From NCBI GenBank assembly GCA_036490215.1, contig DASXEH010000095.1, forward strand, positions 251,499-315,498: DNA of 64,000 nt. Reading direction: 5' to 3'. This document shows, in pieces, positions 24,796 to 33,508 of this stretch. The position numbers and the translations under genes are program-made. The notes under the pieces were generated by a model. It was given only the letters and a program-made list of their open reading frames with translations. It searched no databases and had not been told where the DNA came from. This stretch comes from JASHSH01 sp036490215 (GTDB lineage Bacteria; Pseudomonadota; Alphaproteobacteria; Rhodospirillales; Magnetospirillaceae). The number at the start of each line of letters is the position of its first letter. The first letter of the stretch is position 1.

Positions 24796-26439
24796 ATGCA
24801 GACGGCATCCGTTCCGGAATGGAAGTTCCAGCGCCAGTTCAACTATGTCGAGGGTGTCAGCACCGCTCGCAAGCGTCCCTCCGTGTTTGCTGACGATCCA
24901 GTGAAGCTGCTCTCCGCCGAGCAGATCACAAGCTTTCTAGCCAATGGCTGTCTGGTCCTGAACACCGACCTGCCGCCCGACTTTCACCAGGCGATGTTCG
25001 AACGATTCAGCCAGCTCATCGGCGCCGACAACGACCACAACCCCGGCAACAACCTGTTGCCGGTGGTGCCGGAGCTGAATCGCGTATTCGAAGACGGTGT
25101 CGTGCGCGGAGCGCTAACCAGCATTCTTGGCCCCAACTACATGATGCATCCGCATCGGGTGCTGCATGACAACCCGCCCGGCAGCGATGCGCAGGTCTGG
25201 CATCACGACAGCTACTGGGGCTACAAGCGCAAAGTTCATAATCATCGCCCTTGGTGGGTCATGATCATGTATTACCCGCAAAATATTTACGAAGAGATCG
25301 GGCCGACAGGCGTGATTCCGGGAAGCCAGTGCATTGCGCAGCGGCTCGACGGCATCGACCAGCTTGGCCGCGCGGCATCCGGGCCGACGGGCACCTGCAT
25401 GCTGATTCACTACGATATCTGGCACCGTAAGATGAAGAACCTCACCAATTTGAAACGCTTCATGGTGAAGTTCGAATTCACGCGGATGGCTCCGCCGCAG
25501 GCCGGCGAATTCCATTTGGACGCCACGCCCTGGCAGCGTCCCGCGGATGCGCCCGCTTACGATATCGAGCCGATGTGGCGGGAGCAGTGGAACTGGCTGG
25601 CGGGGCGCAAGCCGGAGCGCTTCGCTCATTCGCTCGATGGCGAGTTGCAGCCGCTGTTGGCGAAGCTCGAGAGCAAGGCGGCCGCGGAGCGCGGAGCCGT
25701 GGCGAGGAGCCTTGCCAAGGCCGGCGCCGGCGCACGCGCCGCGCTTCCAGCGCTGATCGCCAGGCTGAACGATCCGTCCGAGCCGGTCGGACTCAACGCC
25801 GCCTATGCGCTGGCTGCCATCGGCAAGGATGCCGTGCCGGAACTGGTGCGCGCCATGCTGGACAATGATGGCGAGAATGTCGACGACGCGAGAGTCTTCA
25901 TCGATGAAGGTCAGCACAGCGAAGTCGAGATGGTGGCGCGCAACGCCGCGCATGGGCTGGCCGCCATCGGCGCCGACGCCGTTCCCGCATTGTTGGGCTG
26001 CCTCGATCGGGCGGGGCCTCGCGTTCGGAAGTACGCCGTCTTCGCACTTGGAGAGAGCGGGGCCGACGGGCCTGATGTGGTCGCCGCACTGATCCGTTCC
26101 ACCAAGGACGCCGACCCGTATGTGAGAATCAACGCGGTCGAGGCGCTCGGTCTCAAGCACGCCACGCCGGAGGCGGTGCGGGCGCTGGCCGCCGCGCTGT
26201 CGGATGCGGACGACGAGGTGCGGTTCAACGCGGCGCTTGCCCTCGCGCGGGTCGGGCCGGATGCGGCAAGCGCGGTTCCCGCGCTCCGCGAGTCGCTGGC
26301 CGACGGTAACCGCTATGTCGTTGGGTACGCGGTCGAGGCTCTGGAGCGGATTGGCACCCCGGAAGCGCTGGCGGCGTTGGTGCCGTTCCTGAAGCTCGCC
26401 CGGTATTGCCCGCTTACATCCATCAACAGCCTGTTCTGA
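24796..26439 (+). CDS. Phytanoyl-CoA dioxygenase (PhyH) domain fused to HEAT repeats
   Basis: A 547-residue protein with AGGAGAGG before ATG 24796. Residues about 40-235 form a PhyH-type Fe(II)/2-oxoglutarate oxygenase: HxD in WHHDSYWG (H136 or H137 with D138), distal His210 in YDIWHRKM and Arg221 eleven residues later for 2-oxoglutarate. Residues about 285-540 are at least six HEAT/PBS-lyase-like repeats (RNAAHGLAAIGADAVPALL, RINAVEALGLKHATPEAVRA). The first gene of the ribose-type ABC operon and opposite a LacI gene, it probably hydroxylates the imported compound or a partner protein (inference). Confidence 0.85.
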   Translation: MQTASVPEWKFQRQFNYVEGVSTARKRPSVFADDPVKLLSAEQITSFLANGCLVLNTDLPPDFHQAMFERFSQLIGADNDHNPGNNLLPVVPELNRVFEDGVVRGALTSILGPNYMMHPHRVLHDNPPGSDAQVWHHDSYWGYKRKVHNHRPWWVMIMYYPQNIYEEIGPTGVIPGSQCIAQRLDGIDQLGRAASGPTGTCMLIHYDIWHRKMKNLTNLKRFMVKFEFTRMAPPQAGEFHLDATPWQRPADAPAYDIEPMWREQWNWLAGRKPERFAHSLDGELQPLLAKLESKAAAERGAVARSLAKAGAGARAALPALIARLNDPSEPVGLNAAYALAAIGKDAVPELVRAMLDNDGENVDDARVFIDEGQHSEVEMVARNAAHGLAAIGADAVPALLGCLDRAGPRVRKYAVFALGESGADGPDVVAALIRSTKDADPYVRINAVEALGLKHATPEAVRALAAALSDADDEVRFNAALALARVGPDAASAVPALRESLADGNRYVVGYAVEALERIGTPEALAALVPFLKLARYCPLTSINSLF

Positions 26440-26615
26440 TGAGGGGCCCCTTTGGAGTATCCCGTCCGGCGACCGTCTCGCCGGGCTGTGCCAAAAACCA
26501 GAAGGAACCCAATACGAATCTGCGTCGGCAGTAATTAGCGCCCCGCTTTGTCGCCGACCGCGACAGGCGTCTGTTGAGACTAAAAAAAACAACGCGACAC
26601 AGGAGGAAACAAACA

Positions 26616-27608
26616 ATGACTCATTCCAAGATTCGTGCTCGGACTTCCATCGCCATCCTAGCTTTGGTCACCGCGGGTTTATTCAACTCCGCGACGACCA
26701 TGGAAACATGGGCGGCGGATGCGGCGACTCAGGGCAAGACGATTTCTTTCGTGAACGGCATCGCGGGCAACGCCTTCTATGTGAGCATGGAGTGCGGCAT
26801 CCGGTCCGAGGCGGCCAAATATGGTTTCAATGTCACCGCTCAAGGGCCGCAGCAATGGGATCCGGCGTTGCAGACGCCGATCGTCAACGGCGTGGTCGCG
26901 GCGCATCCCGCGGGATTGTTGATCGCGCCGACAGGCTCGAAGGCCCTGTTCGTCCCGATATCCGACGCCGCGAAAGCCGGAATCAAGGTCGCCTTGGTTG
27001 ACACGACTCTCGACGACACCTCGCCCGCCATCACGGCCATCGCGACGGACAACACGGCCGGCGGCGCCGCCGCGGCCGATGCCTTGGCCAAGCTGATCGG
27101 CGAGAAGGGCAAGGTCATGTTGATCGCCTTCCAGGCCGGAGCCAGCACCTCGGACCAACGCCAGAAAGGGTTCGAGGCAGAGATCAAGAAATACCCGCAT
27201 ATCGAATATGTCGGGTTCCAAATCTCCAACAGCAATCCTTCCAAAGCCGCCGCCGCCGTGGGGGCCACCTTGGCTTCGCATCCCGACCTGGCGGGTATCT
27301 TCGCCAATAACAATCAGTCGGCGGAGGGCGCCGCGACCGGACTGCGTAACGCGAACAAAGTCGGTGCGGTCAAGATGGTGGCGTTCGACGCGGATGAAGC
27401 CGAAGTCAAGCTGCTCACCGATGGTCTCTTGCAGGCGCTGATCGCGCAGCAACCTTATCAGATCGGCGTTGACGGCGTGGACGCCATCGCCAATTCCTTG
27501 ACGGGCAAGAGCGTGGAACGCGTGTTGACGACCGGCACCGTGACGGTCACCAAGGACAATCTGGAGCAGCCCGACGTTCAGAAGGCTTTGTACAAGAGCA
27601 AGTGCTGA
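26616..27608 (+). CDS. Periplasmic sugar-binding protein, ribose/xylose type (Peripla_BP_4)
   Basis: A 330-residue binding protein with AGGAGG before ATG 26616 and a signal peptide ending near WAADAA. The mature protein has the RbsB/type-I binding fold: FVNGIAGNAFYVSMECGIRS at the start, and later IATDNTAGGAAAADALAKLI and IFANNNQSAEGAATGLR. It supplies the ATPase and permease encoded next. The ligand may be a pentose, cyclitol or related polyol; nothing in the sequence settles which. Confidence 0.88.
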   Translation: MTHSKIRARTSIAILALVTAGLFNSATTMETWAADAATQGKTISFVNGIAGNAFYVSMECGIRSEAAKYGFNVTAQGPQQWDPALQTPIVNGVVAAHPAGLLIAPTGSKALFVPISDAAKAGIKVALVDTTLDDTSPAITAIATDNTAGGAAAADALAKLIGEKGKVMLIAFQAGASTSDQRQKGFEAEIKKYPHIEYVGFQISNSNPSKAAAAVGATLASHPDLAGIFANNNQSAEGAATGLRNANKVGAVKMVAFDADEAEVKLLTDGLLQALIAQQPYQIGVDGVDAIANSLTGKSVERVLTTGTVTVTKDNLEQPDVQKALYKSKC

Positions 27609-27729
27609 TTGTCGCTTGCGCCGGGCCGTGGGCGGGGCGATCCCTACCGCGGCTCGACGCTTGTGAAAGTCGCATCGATTGCGGGACCGCCGCGCGGCGG
27701 TTCTGTCCAAGGCTCGGTTTGCAAAGGTT

Positions 27730-28500
27730 ATGGGTATGTCAGATCTACCTCTCATCGAGGCTCGGGGCATTGTTCGCCACTTTGGCCATGTCCAGGCGCT
27801 GAAGGGAGCGGACTTCAGCGTCGGGCGCGGCGAGGTCGTCGCCCTCATCGGAGATAACGGCGCGGGCAAGAGCACGCTTGTGCGGATACTCTCCGGCACC
27901 GACCGGCCCAATGACGGCGAAATTCGTGTGAATGGCCGGCTGGCGCATTTCAAGAGTCCCCAGGATGCTCGCGCCGCCGGAATCGAAACCGTCTACCAGG
28001 ATCTGGCGCTGGCTCCCGATCTCGACGCTTCCGCGAATGTGTTCCTCGGGCGCGAGATTTTGAAGTCGGGCCTGCTGGGACATCTGGGTGTCCTGGATAC
28101 GGCGAGAATGCGGCGCGAGGCCGCCGTGGCCATGGAAAGGCTCGGTGTCGCGATTAATCTTTCCTCCGAGATATTCAAACTGTCCGGAGGGCAACGGCAA
28201 AGCGCTGCGGTCGCTCGCGCGGCCATGTGGGCGACGAGCGCCATCTTCATGGATGAGCCGACGGCCGCCCTCGGCGTGGTCCAAACCCTGGGCGTGCTCG
28301 ATCTCATCCGGCGGGTGCGCGATGCCGGTAAGGCCGTCGTTCTCATCAGCCACAATCTCCCTCAAGTTCTCGAAGTAGCGGACAGGATCATCGTTCTGCG
28401 ACTAGGCCGGACCGTCGGACAAGTCGCGGCCTCCGAGACCAATGTGGATGATCTCGTGAAGGCGATGACCTCGGGAGAATTGCGGAGCAAAGCAGCATGA
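27730..28500 (+). CDS. Sugar ABC transporter ATP-binding protein, single-domain (FrcA-like)
   Basis: A 256-residue ATPase with one nucleotide-binding domain: Walker A GDNGAGKST near residue 39, signature LSGGQRQSA near 150 and Walker B IFMDEPTAALG near 172. Most ribose-type systems use a tandem two-domain RbsA; this one is half that size and complete at its C-terminus, as in the FrcA class, so it should act as a homodimer. Starts at ATG 27730 or 27736. The stop overlaps the permease start (ATGA). Confidence 0.87.
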   Translation: MGMSDLPLIEARGIVRHFGHVQALKGADFSVGRGEVVALIGDNGAGKSTLVRILSGTDRPNDGEIRVNGRLAHFKSPQDARAAGIETVYQDLALAPDLDASANVFLGREILKSGLLGHLGVLDTARMRREAAVAMERLGVAINLSSEIFKLSGGQRQSAAVARAAMWATSAIFMDEPTAALGVVQTLGVLDLIRRVRDAGKAVVLISHNLPQVLEVADRIIVLRLGRTVGQVAASETNVDDLVKAMTSGELRSKAA

Positions 28501-29549
28501 CCAAGTCGATTGCGCCCATGAATGGACTGACGGCCTCCGCCAACGCGCCGTTGGATATACAGCGGCCCAGCGCTTCGCCCGCGCGTCGGATCGGCGGCGT
28601 TCTCAGCAATCAGTCGACGGCACTGTTCATCGTTCTCGTCGTACTTGCCGCGTTCTTCTCGGCCATACGCCCCGACGCTTTCCCTCAGATCGCCAATGTC
28701 TTGAACATGGGCGCCGACGCCTCGATTCTGCTCATTCTCGCGGTAGGCAGCACGTTCGTTATCATAACGCGGGGCATCGATTTGTCGGTCAACGGCGTGC
28801 TCGTCTTCTCCGGTGTCATCGCGGCCAAGGCGATGGTAGCGATAGGAGGGGAAGGCCCATACGTTCTGCTCGTCGGCCTCGCCTGTGCGATCGCGGCGGG
28901 AGCGGCTTGGGGCCTGCTCAACGGCTTCCTGGTCGCGAAGGCCGGAATTCCGCCGCTGATCGTTACCCTTGGTACCCTGGGAATGTCGCTGGGATTCGCG
29001 CTGCTGATAACCGGGGGTGTGGACATCTCGGATGTCCCGGAAAGCCTTGTTCTGTCGGTGGGCTCGGGCCGCCTGGCTGGAATCCCCATTCTCGTGATCA
29101 TCACCGCCATCGTCGCCGTCGCTGGCGCGCTTATGCTCAGATTTACCCGCTTCGGCCGATACACATACGCTGCCGGATCGAATCCCGAAGCGTGCCGGCG
29201 AGCCAGCATCAATGTGACCGCCCATCTGATCAAGGTTTATTCGCTCGCCGGTGCGCTCGCCGGCGTCGGCGGTTATACCTCGTTGGCCCGGTTCGCGACG
29301 ACGACGCTTGGCGGCCATCTGACGGATAATCTTCAGGTGATCGCCGGCGTCGTGATCGGCGGGACCAGTTTGTTCGGCGGAGCGGGAGGCATGGTCGGCA
29401 CCGTCCTTGGAATTATTATCCCGGTCGTGCTTCTCAACGGTTTTGTTGTGCTCGGCCTCCCGCCGTTCTGGCAACAGGTGGCTGTCGGAGCCGTGCTGAT
29501 CGGTGCGGTTTACCTCGATCAACTGCGCAGGAAGACACGGGAACGTTAA
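28497..29549 (+). CDS. Sugar ABC transporter permease, RbsC/FrcC type
   Basis: A 350-residue permease with about 8-10 TM helices. The stretch GSTFVIITRGIDLSVNGVLV is the hallmark of ribose-type permeases, and TRFGRYTYAAGSNPEACRRA near residue 210 is the conserved cytoplasmic loop that contacts the ATPase. Together with the two genes before it, it makes a complete importer. Last recognisable intact gene before the integrase relic. Confidence 0.9.
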   Translation: MTKSIAPMNGLTASANAPLDIQRPSASPARRIGGVLSNQSTALFIVLVVLAAFFSAIRPDAFPQIANVLNMGADASILLILAVGSTFVIITRGIDLSVNGVLVFSGVIAAKAMVAIGGEGPYVLLVGLACAIAAGAAWGLLNGFLVAKAGIPPLIVTLGTLGMSLGFALLITGGVDISDVPESLVLSVGSGRLAGIPILVIITAIVAVAGALMLRFTRFGRYTYAAGSNPEACRRASINVTAHLIKVYSLAGALAGVGGYTSLARFATTTLGGHLTDNLQVIAGVVIGGTSLFGGAGGMVGTVLGIIIPVVLLNGFVVLGLPPFWQQVAVGAVLIGAVYLDQLRRKTRER

Positions 29550-29738
29550 TCAGATTGTCGAGATGACGTGGGGTGTCCGGTCTCTTTCGTCGGGAGTCCG
29601 CTTGTGGCACTTCTCGGACTTGTCGGACCTTAGCGCGGACGCCCGCTTTTCTGTCGCTAACAGCGGTGTCGCGACTGTATACGAGAGTTATCACACGCCA
29701 AGTCGTGGCTCCTCTTCCTGACGCGGCTGTTTCGGTCT

Positions 29739-31066
29739 TTATCCCACAGACCGTTTTCTAGCCCTTAGCGGTACGACCGCGCCAAGTGATTGTCCCCCCA
29801 ATGCTGCCGCAATCCGCGCGGAAACTCTGTTGGCTGCGCGCCGGGCAGGATCGTTCCGTATGTGATAGATCGACGTCGACCGCGCATTCGCGTGTCCAAG
29901 GATTGCGCCCGTCATGGCTAATGCTTCGCCGGTCGAGACGGCGATCGATCCAACGGTATGGCGTAGCGACTGAGGCGAAATGCCTGGAAGGCCCGCTCTT
30001 TCCACCACTCGAAACCAGACCTACTTTGTACCTTGATAGTGCCCATCGCCACGGACCGCCGGGAACACGAAGTCCGATCCTTTCTCTCGAGCGATGCCCT
30101 TCAAGAGCGTTTGTGCAGCAATACCCAAGGGCCGCACCGACTTGCCGGTCTTGGTGTCATCGAGAACGAGAAGGCCACGATCAAAGTCCACCTCGGACCA
30201 TTTGAGTCCGGCGATTTCGTTGCGGCGACAGCCGGTGAGCGCCCACAGCCGCGCGATATTGGTGGCTTTCGAATTGAAGCCATCAGCATCCAACGATGAG
30301 AACGCGGCGCCGAGCCGCTTGATCTCGGCCAGCGTCAGGTAGCGGTCTCGTCGATTGTCAGTCTTTCGTATGGCCGCCTTCGCGCAGGGATTGGCTGAAA
30401 CAATGCTCCGCCGAAGCGCAAAACTAAAAACGGCGGAGAGGTCGCGCACCACTTTGCGCGCGGCTCCTTCGCCTCCGCGCACGATGATTCTGGCCCTCGG
30501 CCCTTTCTTTTTATCCTTCGCAGTTTTTCCGGCTTCGACATCGCGAACGAACCGCTCAATCTCGCTTGCGCCGATCTCGGTAACCCGCTTATGACCGAGC
30601 AGGGGAACGGCATGATGCCGCAGGCGAGCCATGGTGTAGGTCTTCGTCCGCGGTTTCATCGGCTCGCCCTGCCGGAGTCCTCGCTGGATGTAGCATCCTT
30701 CCGCCTCGTAGAGGTCGATGAGGATCGAAACCGTCATCTCGCGCCGTTTTGCGGAGCGGTCCTGAGCCGAATCATCGCCCGTCATCGCGGCAGCTAGGAG
30801 CAGCCTGGCGCGTCGTCGGCCCTGTTCGACAGTTAGCGTGCCGAATCTCGCCCGATGGTCATGAATCGGCGTGGAGCGGTTCGGCCGCCACCATCGGCCC
30901 GGTATCGAACGACGAAGGTCTTTGTGCCGCTGGTCTCGATGCGTAAACCGAAACCCGCGAGTTTGGCGTTCCAGAGGTGATAACGGACCTCTTGGGCGGC
31001 CGCGCCGCGCGCAATGCGGTTCGTCAATCGAACGCTTGAACCCTTGGGGCGAAGGACGATCAGCAT
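29739..31066 (-). pseudogene. Tyrosine integrase of the island, broken by a frameshift and a nonsense codon
   Basis: The N-terminal part (31066 down to about 30850) encodes the integrase arm-binding and DUF4102-like start (LAGFGLRIETSGTKTFVVRY). A 2-base excess near 30846-30849 shifts the frame; without it the text reads FMTIGR-FGTLTVEQ. The second frame carries the core-binding and catalytic domain (WALTGCRRNEIAGLKWSEV with the first catalytic Arg) until an amber codon at 30021-30023, after which the same frame continues VERAGLPGISPQSLRHT and GHANARSTSIYHIR with the catalytic Tyr. The HxxR box is QxxR here. It begins 70 bases from attR. Confidence 0.85.
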
Positions 31067-31136
31067 AAGATATTGATAAAGTGCACTTCGTGATAGGGCG
31101 GCATGCTACGTCCATACGGAAGTCAGGCAATCATGT

Positions 31137-31186
31137 AACCTTGCCAAGGTTGGAGTCGAGGGTTCGAATCCCTTCGCCCGCTCCAA
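31137..31186 (+). repeat. Right attachment repeat (attR), partial tRNA-Gly copy
   Basis: Copy of 14442-14491 with one mismatch. The 5' half of the tRNA is absent, so this is not a functional tRNA gene but the mark left by integration. Confidence 0.92.
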
Positions 31187-31261
31187 TTCCCAAGATTGGA
31201 AAAACAAATCGCGGCGCCGGCCATTTGGCCAATGCCGCGACTGTCAGTTCGCGCGTCCGGT

Positions 31262-32497
31262 TTAGCCCAGCGGCGTCGCCGGTTCACTCTTAGCCAGGTT
31301 GACGCCGCGCGCCTCGACGCCGAAGCCAGCCAACAGCGCGATCGCCACAGCCACGATGCCGATCACCAGCATCATTGGATAGCCGTAGTTGTTGTCGTTG
31401 CTCTCGGCGATGCCCGATTGCAGCGTCGCGTTGTAGGCCGCGATCAGATTGCCGAGCTGATACACCGTGCCGGGGAAGGTGCCGCGCGCCTCGGGCGGCG
31501 ACAATTCATTGAGATGTACAGGGATCACGCCCCACGCACCCTGAACGCTGATCTGCATCAGGAACGCACCGACAGCCAGCCAAACGGGATCGGACGGCAG
31601 GCCCCACAGCGGCAGAACCGGCAGCGCGATCAATGCGGCAATCACGATGGCACGGCGCCGGCCGATGCGCTGGCTGAGCGAACCGAAGATGATCCCGCCG
31701 AAGATCGCGCCGATATTCAGGATGACGGTGATGGTGCCGACGGTATGAGCGTCGAACTTGTGCTGCACGCGCAGGAACGTCGGATACAGATCCTGCGAGC
31801 CATGGCTGAAGAAGTTGAACGCGGTCATCAGGACGATGGCGTAGAGAGCAATCTTCCAATGCCGCGCAATCACCGAGAAGGTACCGACCGGCTTCTCGTG
31901 CTTCCGTTCGGTCCAAACCGGCGACTCAGGCACGCCCATGCGCACGAAGAAAATCAGCAGCGCCGGCAACGCGCCCAGCATCAGCATGCCGCGCCAGCCG
32001 ATGATCGGGAACAGGAACCAGAAGGCCAACGAGGCCAGCAGATAACCGAAGGGATAACCGGCCTGCAGCAGGCCCGAGACGAAACCGCGCGCCTTGGCCG
32101 GAATGGTCTCCATGGCCAGCGACGAGCCCACACCCCATTCACCGCCCATCGCCACGCCGAACAAGGTGCGCAGCACCAGCAGCATGGTCAGGCTCGACGA
32201 GAAGCCCGAGGCAAAACCGAGGGCGGAATAGACCAGTACGTCGATCATCAGCGCCGGGCGGCGGCCGACGCGATCGGCGAGGCGGCCGAACAGGAAAGCG
32301 CCCACCGGCCGCGCGGCCAAAGTGAGCAGCAGTGCGTAGGAGACGGCTTTGACATCGGTGCCGAATTCGGTGGCGATGTCCTTCAGCACGAAGACCATCA
32401 GGAAGAAATCGAAGGCGTCGAGGGTCCAGCCCAGGAAGGCCGCCGTCACCACGAATTTCTGCTGCCGCGTCCACCCCGAAAGCGCTTCGATCGCCAT
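31262..32497 (-). CDS. MFS transporter, SHS (sialate/lactate:H+ symporter-like) type
   Basis: A 411-residue inner-membrane transporter with 12 TM helices. ATG 32497 has GGGAGG eight bases upstream. LGWTLDAFDFFLMVFVLKDI in helix 1 and the loop GRLADRVGRRPALM after helix 2 are typical of the SHS family, which carries lactate, pyruvate and related monocarboxylates with protons. It stands alone, just outside the island, 75 bases beyond attR, with the tRNA-like repeat upstream of its stop. Confidence 0.82.
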   Translation of the reverse strand: MAIEALSGWTRQQKFVVTAAFLGWTLDAFDFFLMVFVLKDIATEFGTDVKAVSYALLLTLAARPVGAFLFGRLADRVGRRPALMIDVLVYSALGFASGFSSSLTMLLVLRTLFGVAMGGEWGVGSSLAMETIPAKARGFVSGLLQAGYPFGYLLASLAFWFLFPIIGWRGMLMLGALPALLIFFVRMGVPESPVWTERKHEKPVGTFSVIARHWKIALYAIVLMTAFNFFSHGSQDLYPTFLRVQHKFDAHTVGTITVILNIGAIFGGIIFGSLSQRIGRRRAIVIAALIALPVLPLWGLPSDPVWLAVGAFLMQISVQGAWGVIPVHLNELSPPEARGTFPGTVYQLGNLIAAYNATLQSGIAESNDNNYGYPMMLVIGIVAVAIALLAGFGVEARGVNLAKSEPATPLG

Positions 32498-32709
32498 TCT
32501 TGCCTCCCAGATACGCGCGGCGCGTTGTGTGGCCGCACTGACTGTTCCGCTTACAGTGTAGCCGTTTCCGCAAAAACCGCAGAGGGGGAAAGCGCATGGC
32601 GCCATTCCCACGCCGCCGTGGCAGCAGGTGCAGCAAATCGTAGATGACAATCGGAACGGTGTGCCCATCCACCGAGGGGGGCTAGTGTAAAGCTCGTCAG
32701 TTCAAAACA

Positions 32710-33189
32710 TCATCGATTGGATGCGTGAAGGTACCGGTCGATTTCTGCAAATATATCTTCCGAGGATTCGCACCATACGTTGGCGTATTTCCGCTGCCGA
32801 TCGCTCCAGGGATGTCTGTCCAAATATTGGCCTTTGAGCCAAACGCTCGTGTTGCTCGGGCCACCTTTGCCACCGCGCATGAAGTCGACACGATCAATTT
32901 CATCCCACTGCACCCAAAAACCCCAGTCTCTGCACCATAGGCCTTGGTTTCCGAGTTGAACGGCCACAACTGGGTGCTCCACCATTTCCTCGCGCATGTA
33001 TAAACAATAGCCGGTGCTCCCCAGCAGAGCCATTTGCACACCTAAATACACGATGGTCCCAGCTGTCCGCATCGAGGAGCGGGCGAAGAGCAGTAAAACA
33101 AGAAATAGAACCCCACAGATTAATGCAGGTGCCAACGCTTCACGCGGCGATGCGTAAAAGATCAACGGCGCGAGGATGTTTTGGCTCAT
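32710..33189 (-). CDS. Hypothetical membrane protein
   Basis: A 159-residue protein of unknown family. Two TM helices are seen (about residues 19-38 and 42-63), followed by a soluble C-terminal part rich in Trp and charged residues (GLWCRDWGFWVQWDEIDRVD). That half resembles the PH-like domain often found after two TM helices in small bacterial membrane proteins, but this is only a structural guess. Alone between the MFS gene and tRNA-Arg. Confidence 0.65.
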   Translation of the reverse strand: MSQNILAPLIFYASPREALAPALICGVLFLVLLLFARSSMRTAGTIVYLGVQMALLGSTGYCLYMREEMVEHPVVAVQLGNQGLWCRDWGFWVQWDEIDRVDFMRGGKGGPSNTSVWLKGQYLDRHPWSDRQRKYANVWCESSEDIFAEIDRYLHASNR

Positions 33190-33243
33190 TCAGATCGTTA
33201 TTCGTTAGGACGAGATAGTAATTTTGATCTTCTATCAGAAAAC

Positions 33244-33320
33244 TGGTGCGCCCGGCGGGATTCGAACCCACGGCCCCAGGATTAGGAATCCTGTGCTCTA
33301 TCCAGCTGAGCTACGGGCGC
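33244..33320 (-). tRNA. tRNA-Arg (anticodon CCU), CCA encoded
   Basis: The minus strand folds as cloverleaf: acceptor GCGCCCG/CGGGCGC, D arm GCTC...GAGC, anticodon stem CAGGA/TCCTG with loop TTCCTAA, T arm GTGGG-TTCGAAT-CCCGC, discriminator A and encoded CCA. Confidence 0.95.
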
Positions 33321-33381
33321 ACACGAGGGTCAGTTTAACGCATCGGCCCAAAGTCAGGAACCCGGCAGAGAAATTAAGAGC

Positions 33382-33498
33382 CGTCATTGCGAGGAGCGCA
33401 GCGACGAAGCAATCCAGGGCCTTCGTGACAACTGGATTGCTTCGCGAAGCCTGTCCTCGGGCCGGCCTTTTGGCCGGACCCGTGGGCTCGCAATGACG
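33382..33498. repeat. REP-like intergenic palindromic repeat, copy 1
   Basis: Outer arms CGTCATTGCGAG and CTCGCAATGACG are perfect over 12 bases; inner arms pair GCGACGAAGCAATCCAG with CTGGATTGCTTCGC. A further hairpin GGCCGGCCTTTTGGCCGG lies in the right half. A shorter copy occurs at 52227-52302. Repeats of this kind are found scattered between genes in many bacteria. Confidence 0.8.
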
Positions 33499-33508
33499 AC
33501 GGTGTTGG

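Larger units (their letters stand above)
14492..31186. mobile_element. Genomic island of about 16.7 kb inserted at tRNA-Gly
   Basis: The limits are the tRNA-Gly 3' end and its 50-base copy; a tyrosine integrase relic lies 70 bases inside the right copy, reading inward. The cargo is metabolic: amidase, oligopeptide-type ABC transporter, XRE-cupin regulator, methyltransferase-like protein, LacI regulator, dioxygenase-HEAT fusion and a ribose-type ABC transporter. No conjugation, phage structure or replication genes are seen. The integrase is broken, so the island is probably fixed in place unless a helper acts. Confidence 0.85.

Noticed and set aside
31137..31186. Second tRNA-Gly gene
   Set aside because: Only the 3' half is present: no acceptor 5' strand or D arm, so it is an attachment-site copy.
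31196..32647. 483-residue plus-strand ORF opposite the MFS transporter
   Set aside because: Composition full of Gln, Arg and His, typical of the antisense of a membrane-protein gene; the MFS reading is unambiguous.
33224..33496. Plus-strand 90-residue ORF with GAPGGIRTHGPRIRN
   Set aside because: Antisense of tRNA-Arg and the neighbouring repeat; a common false ORF.
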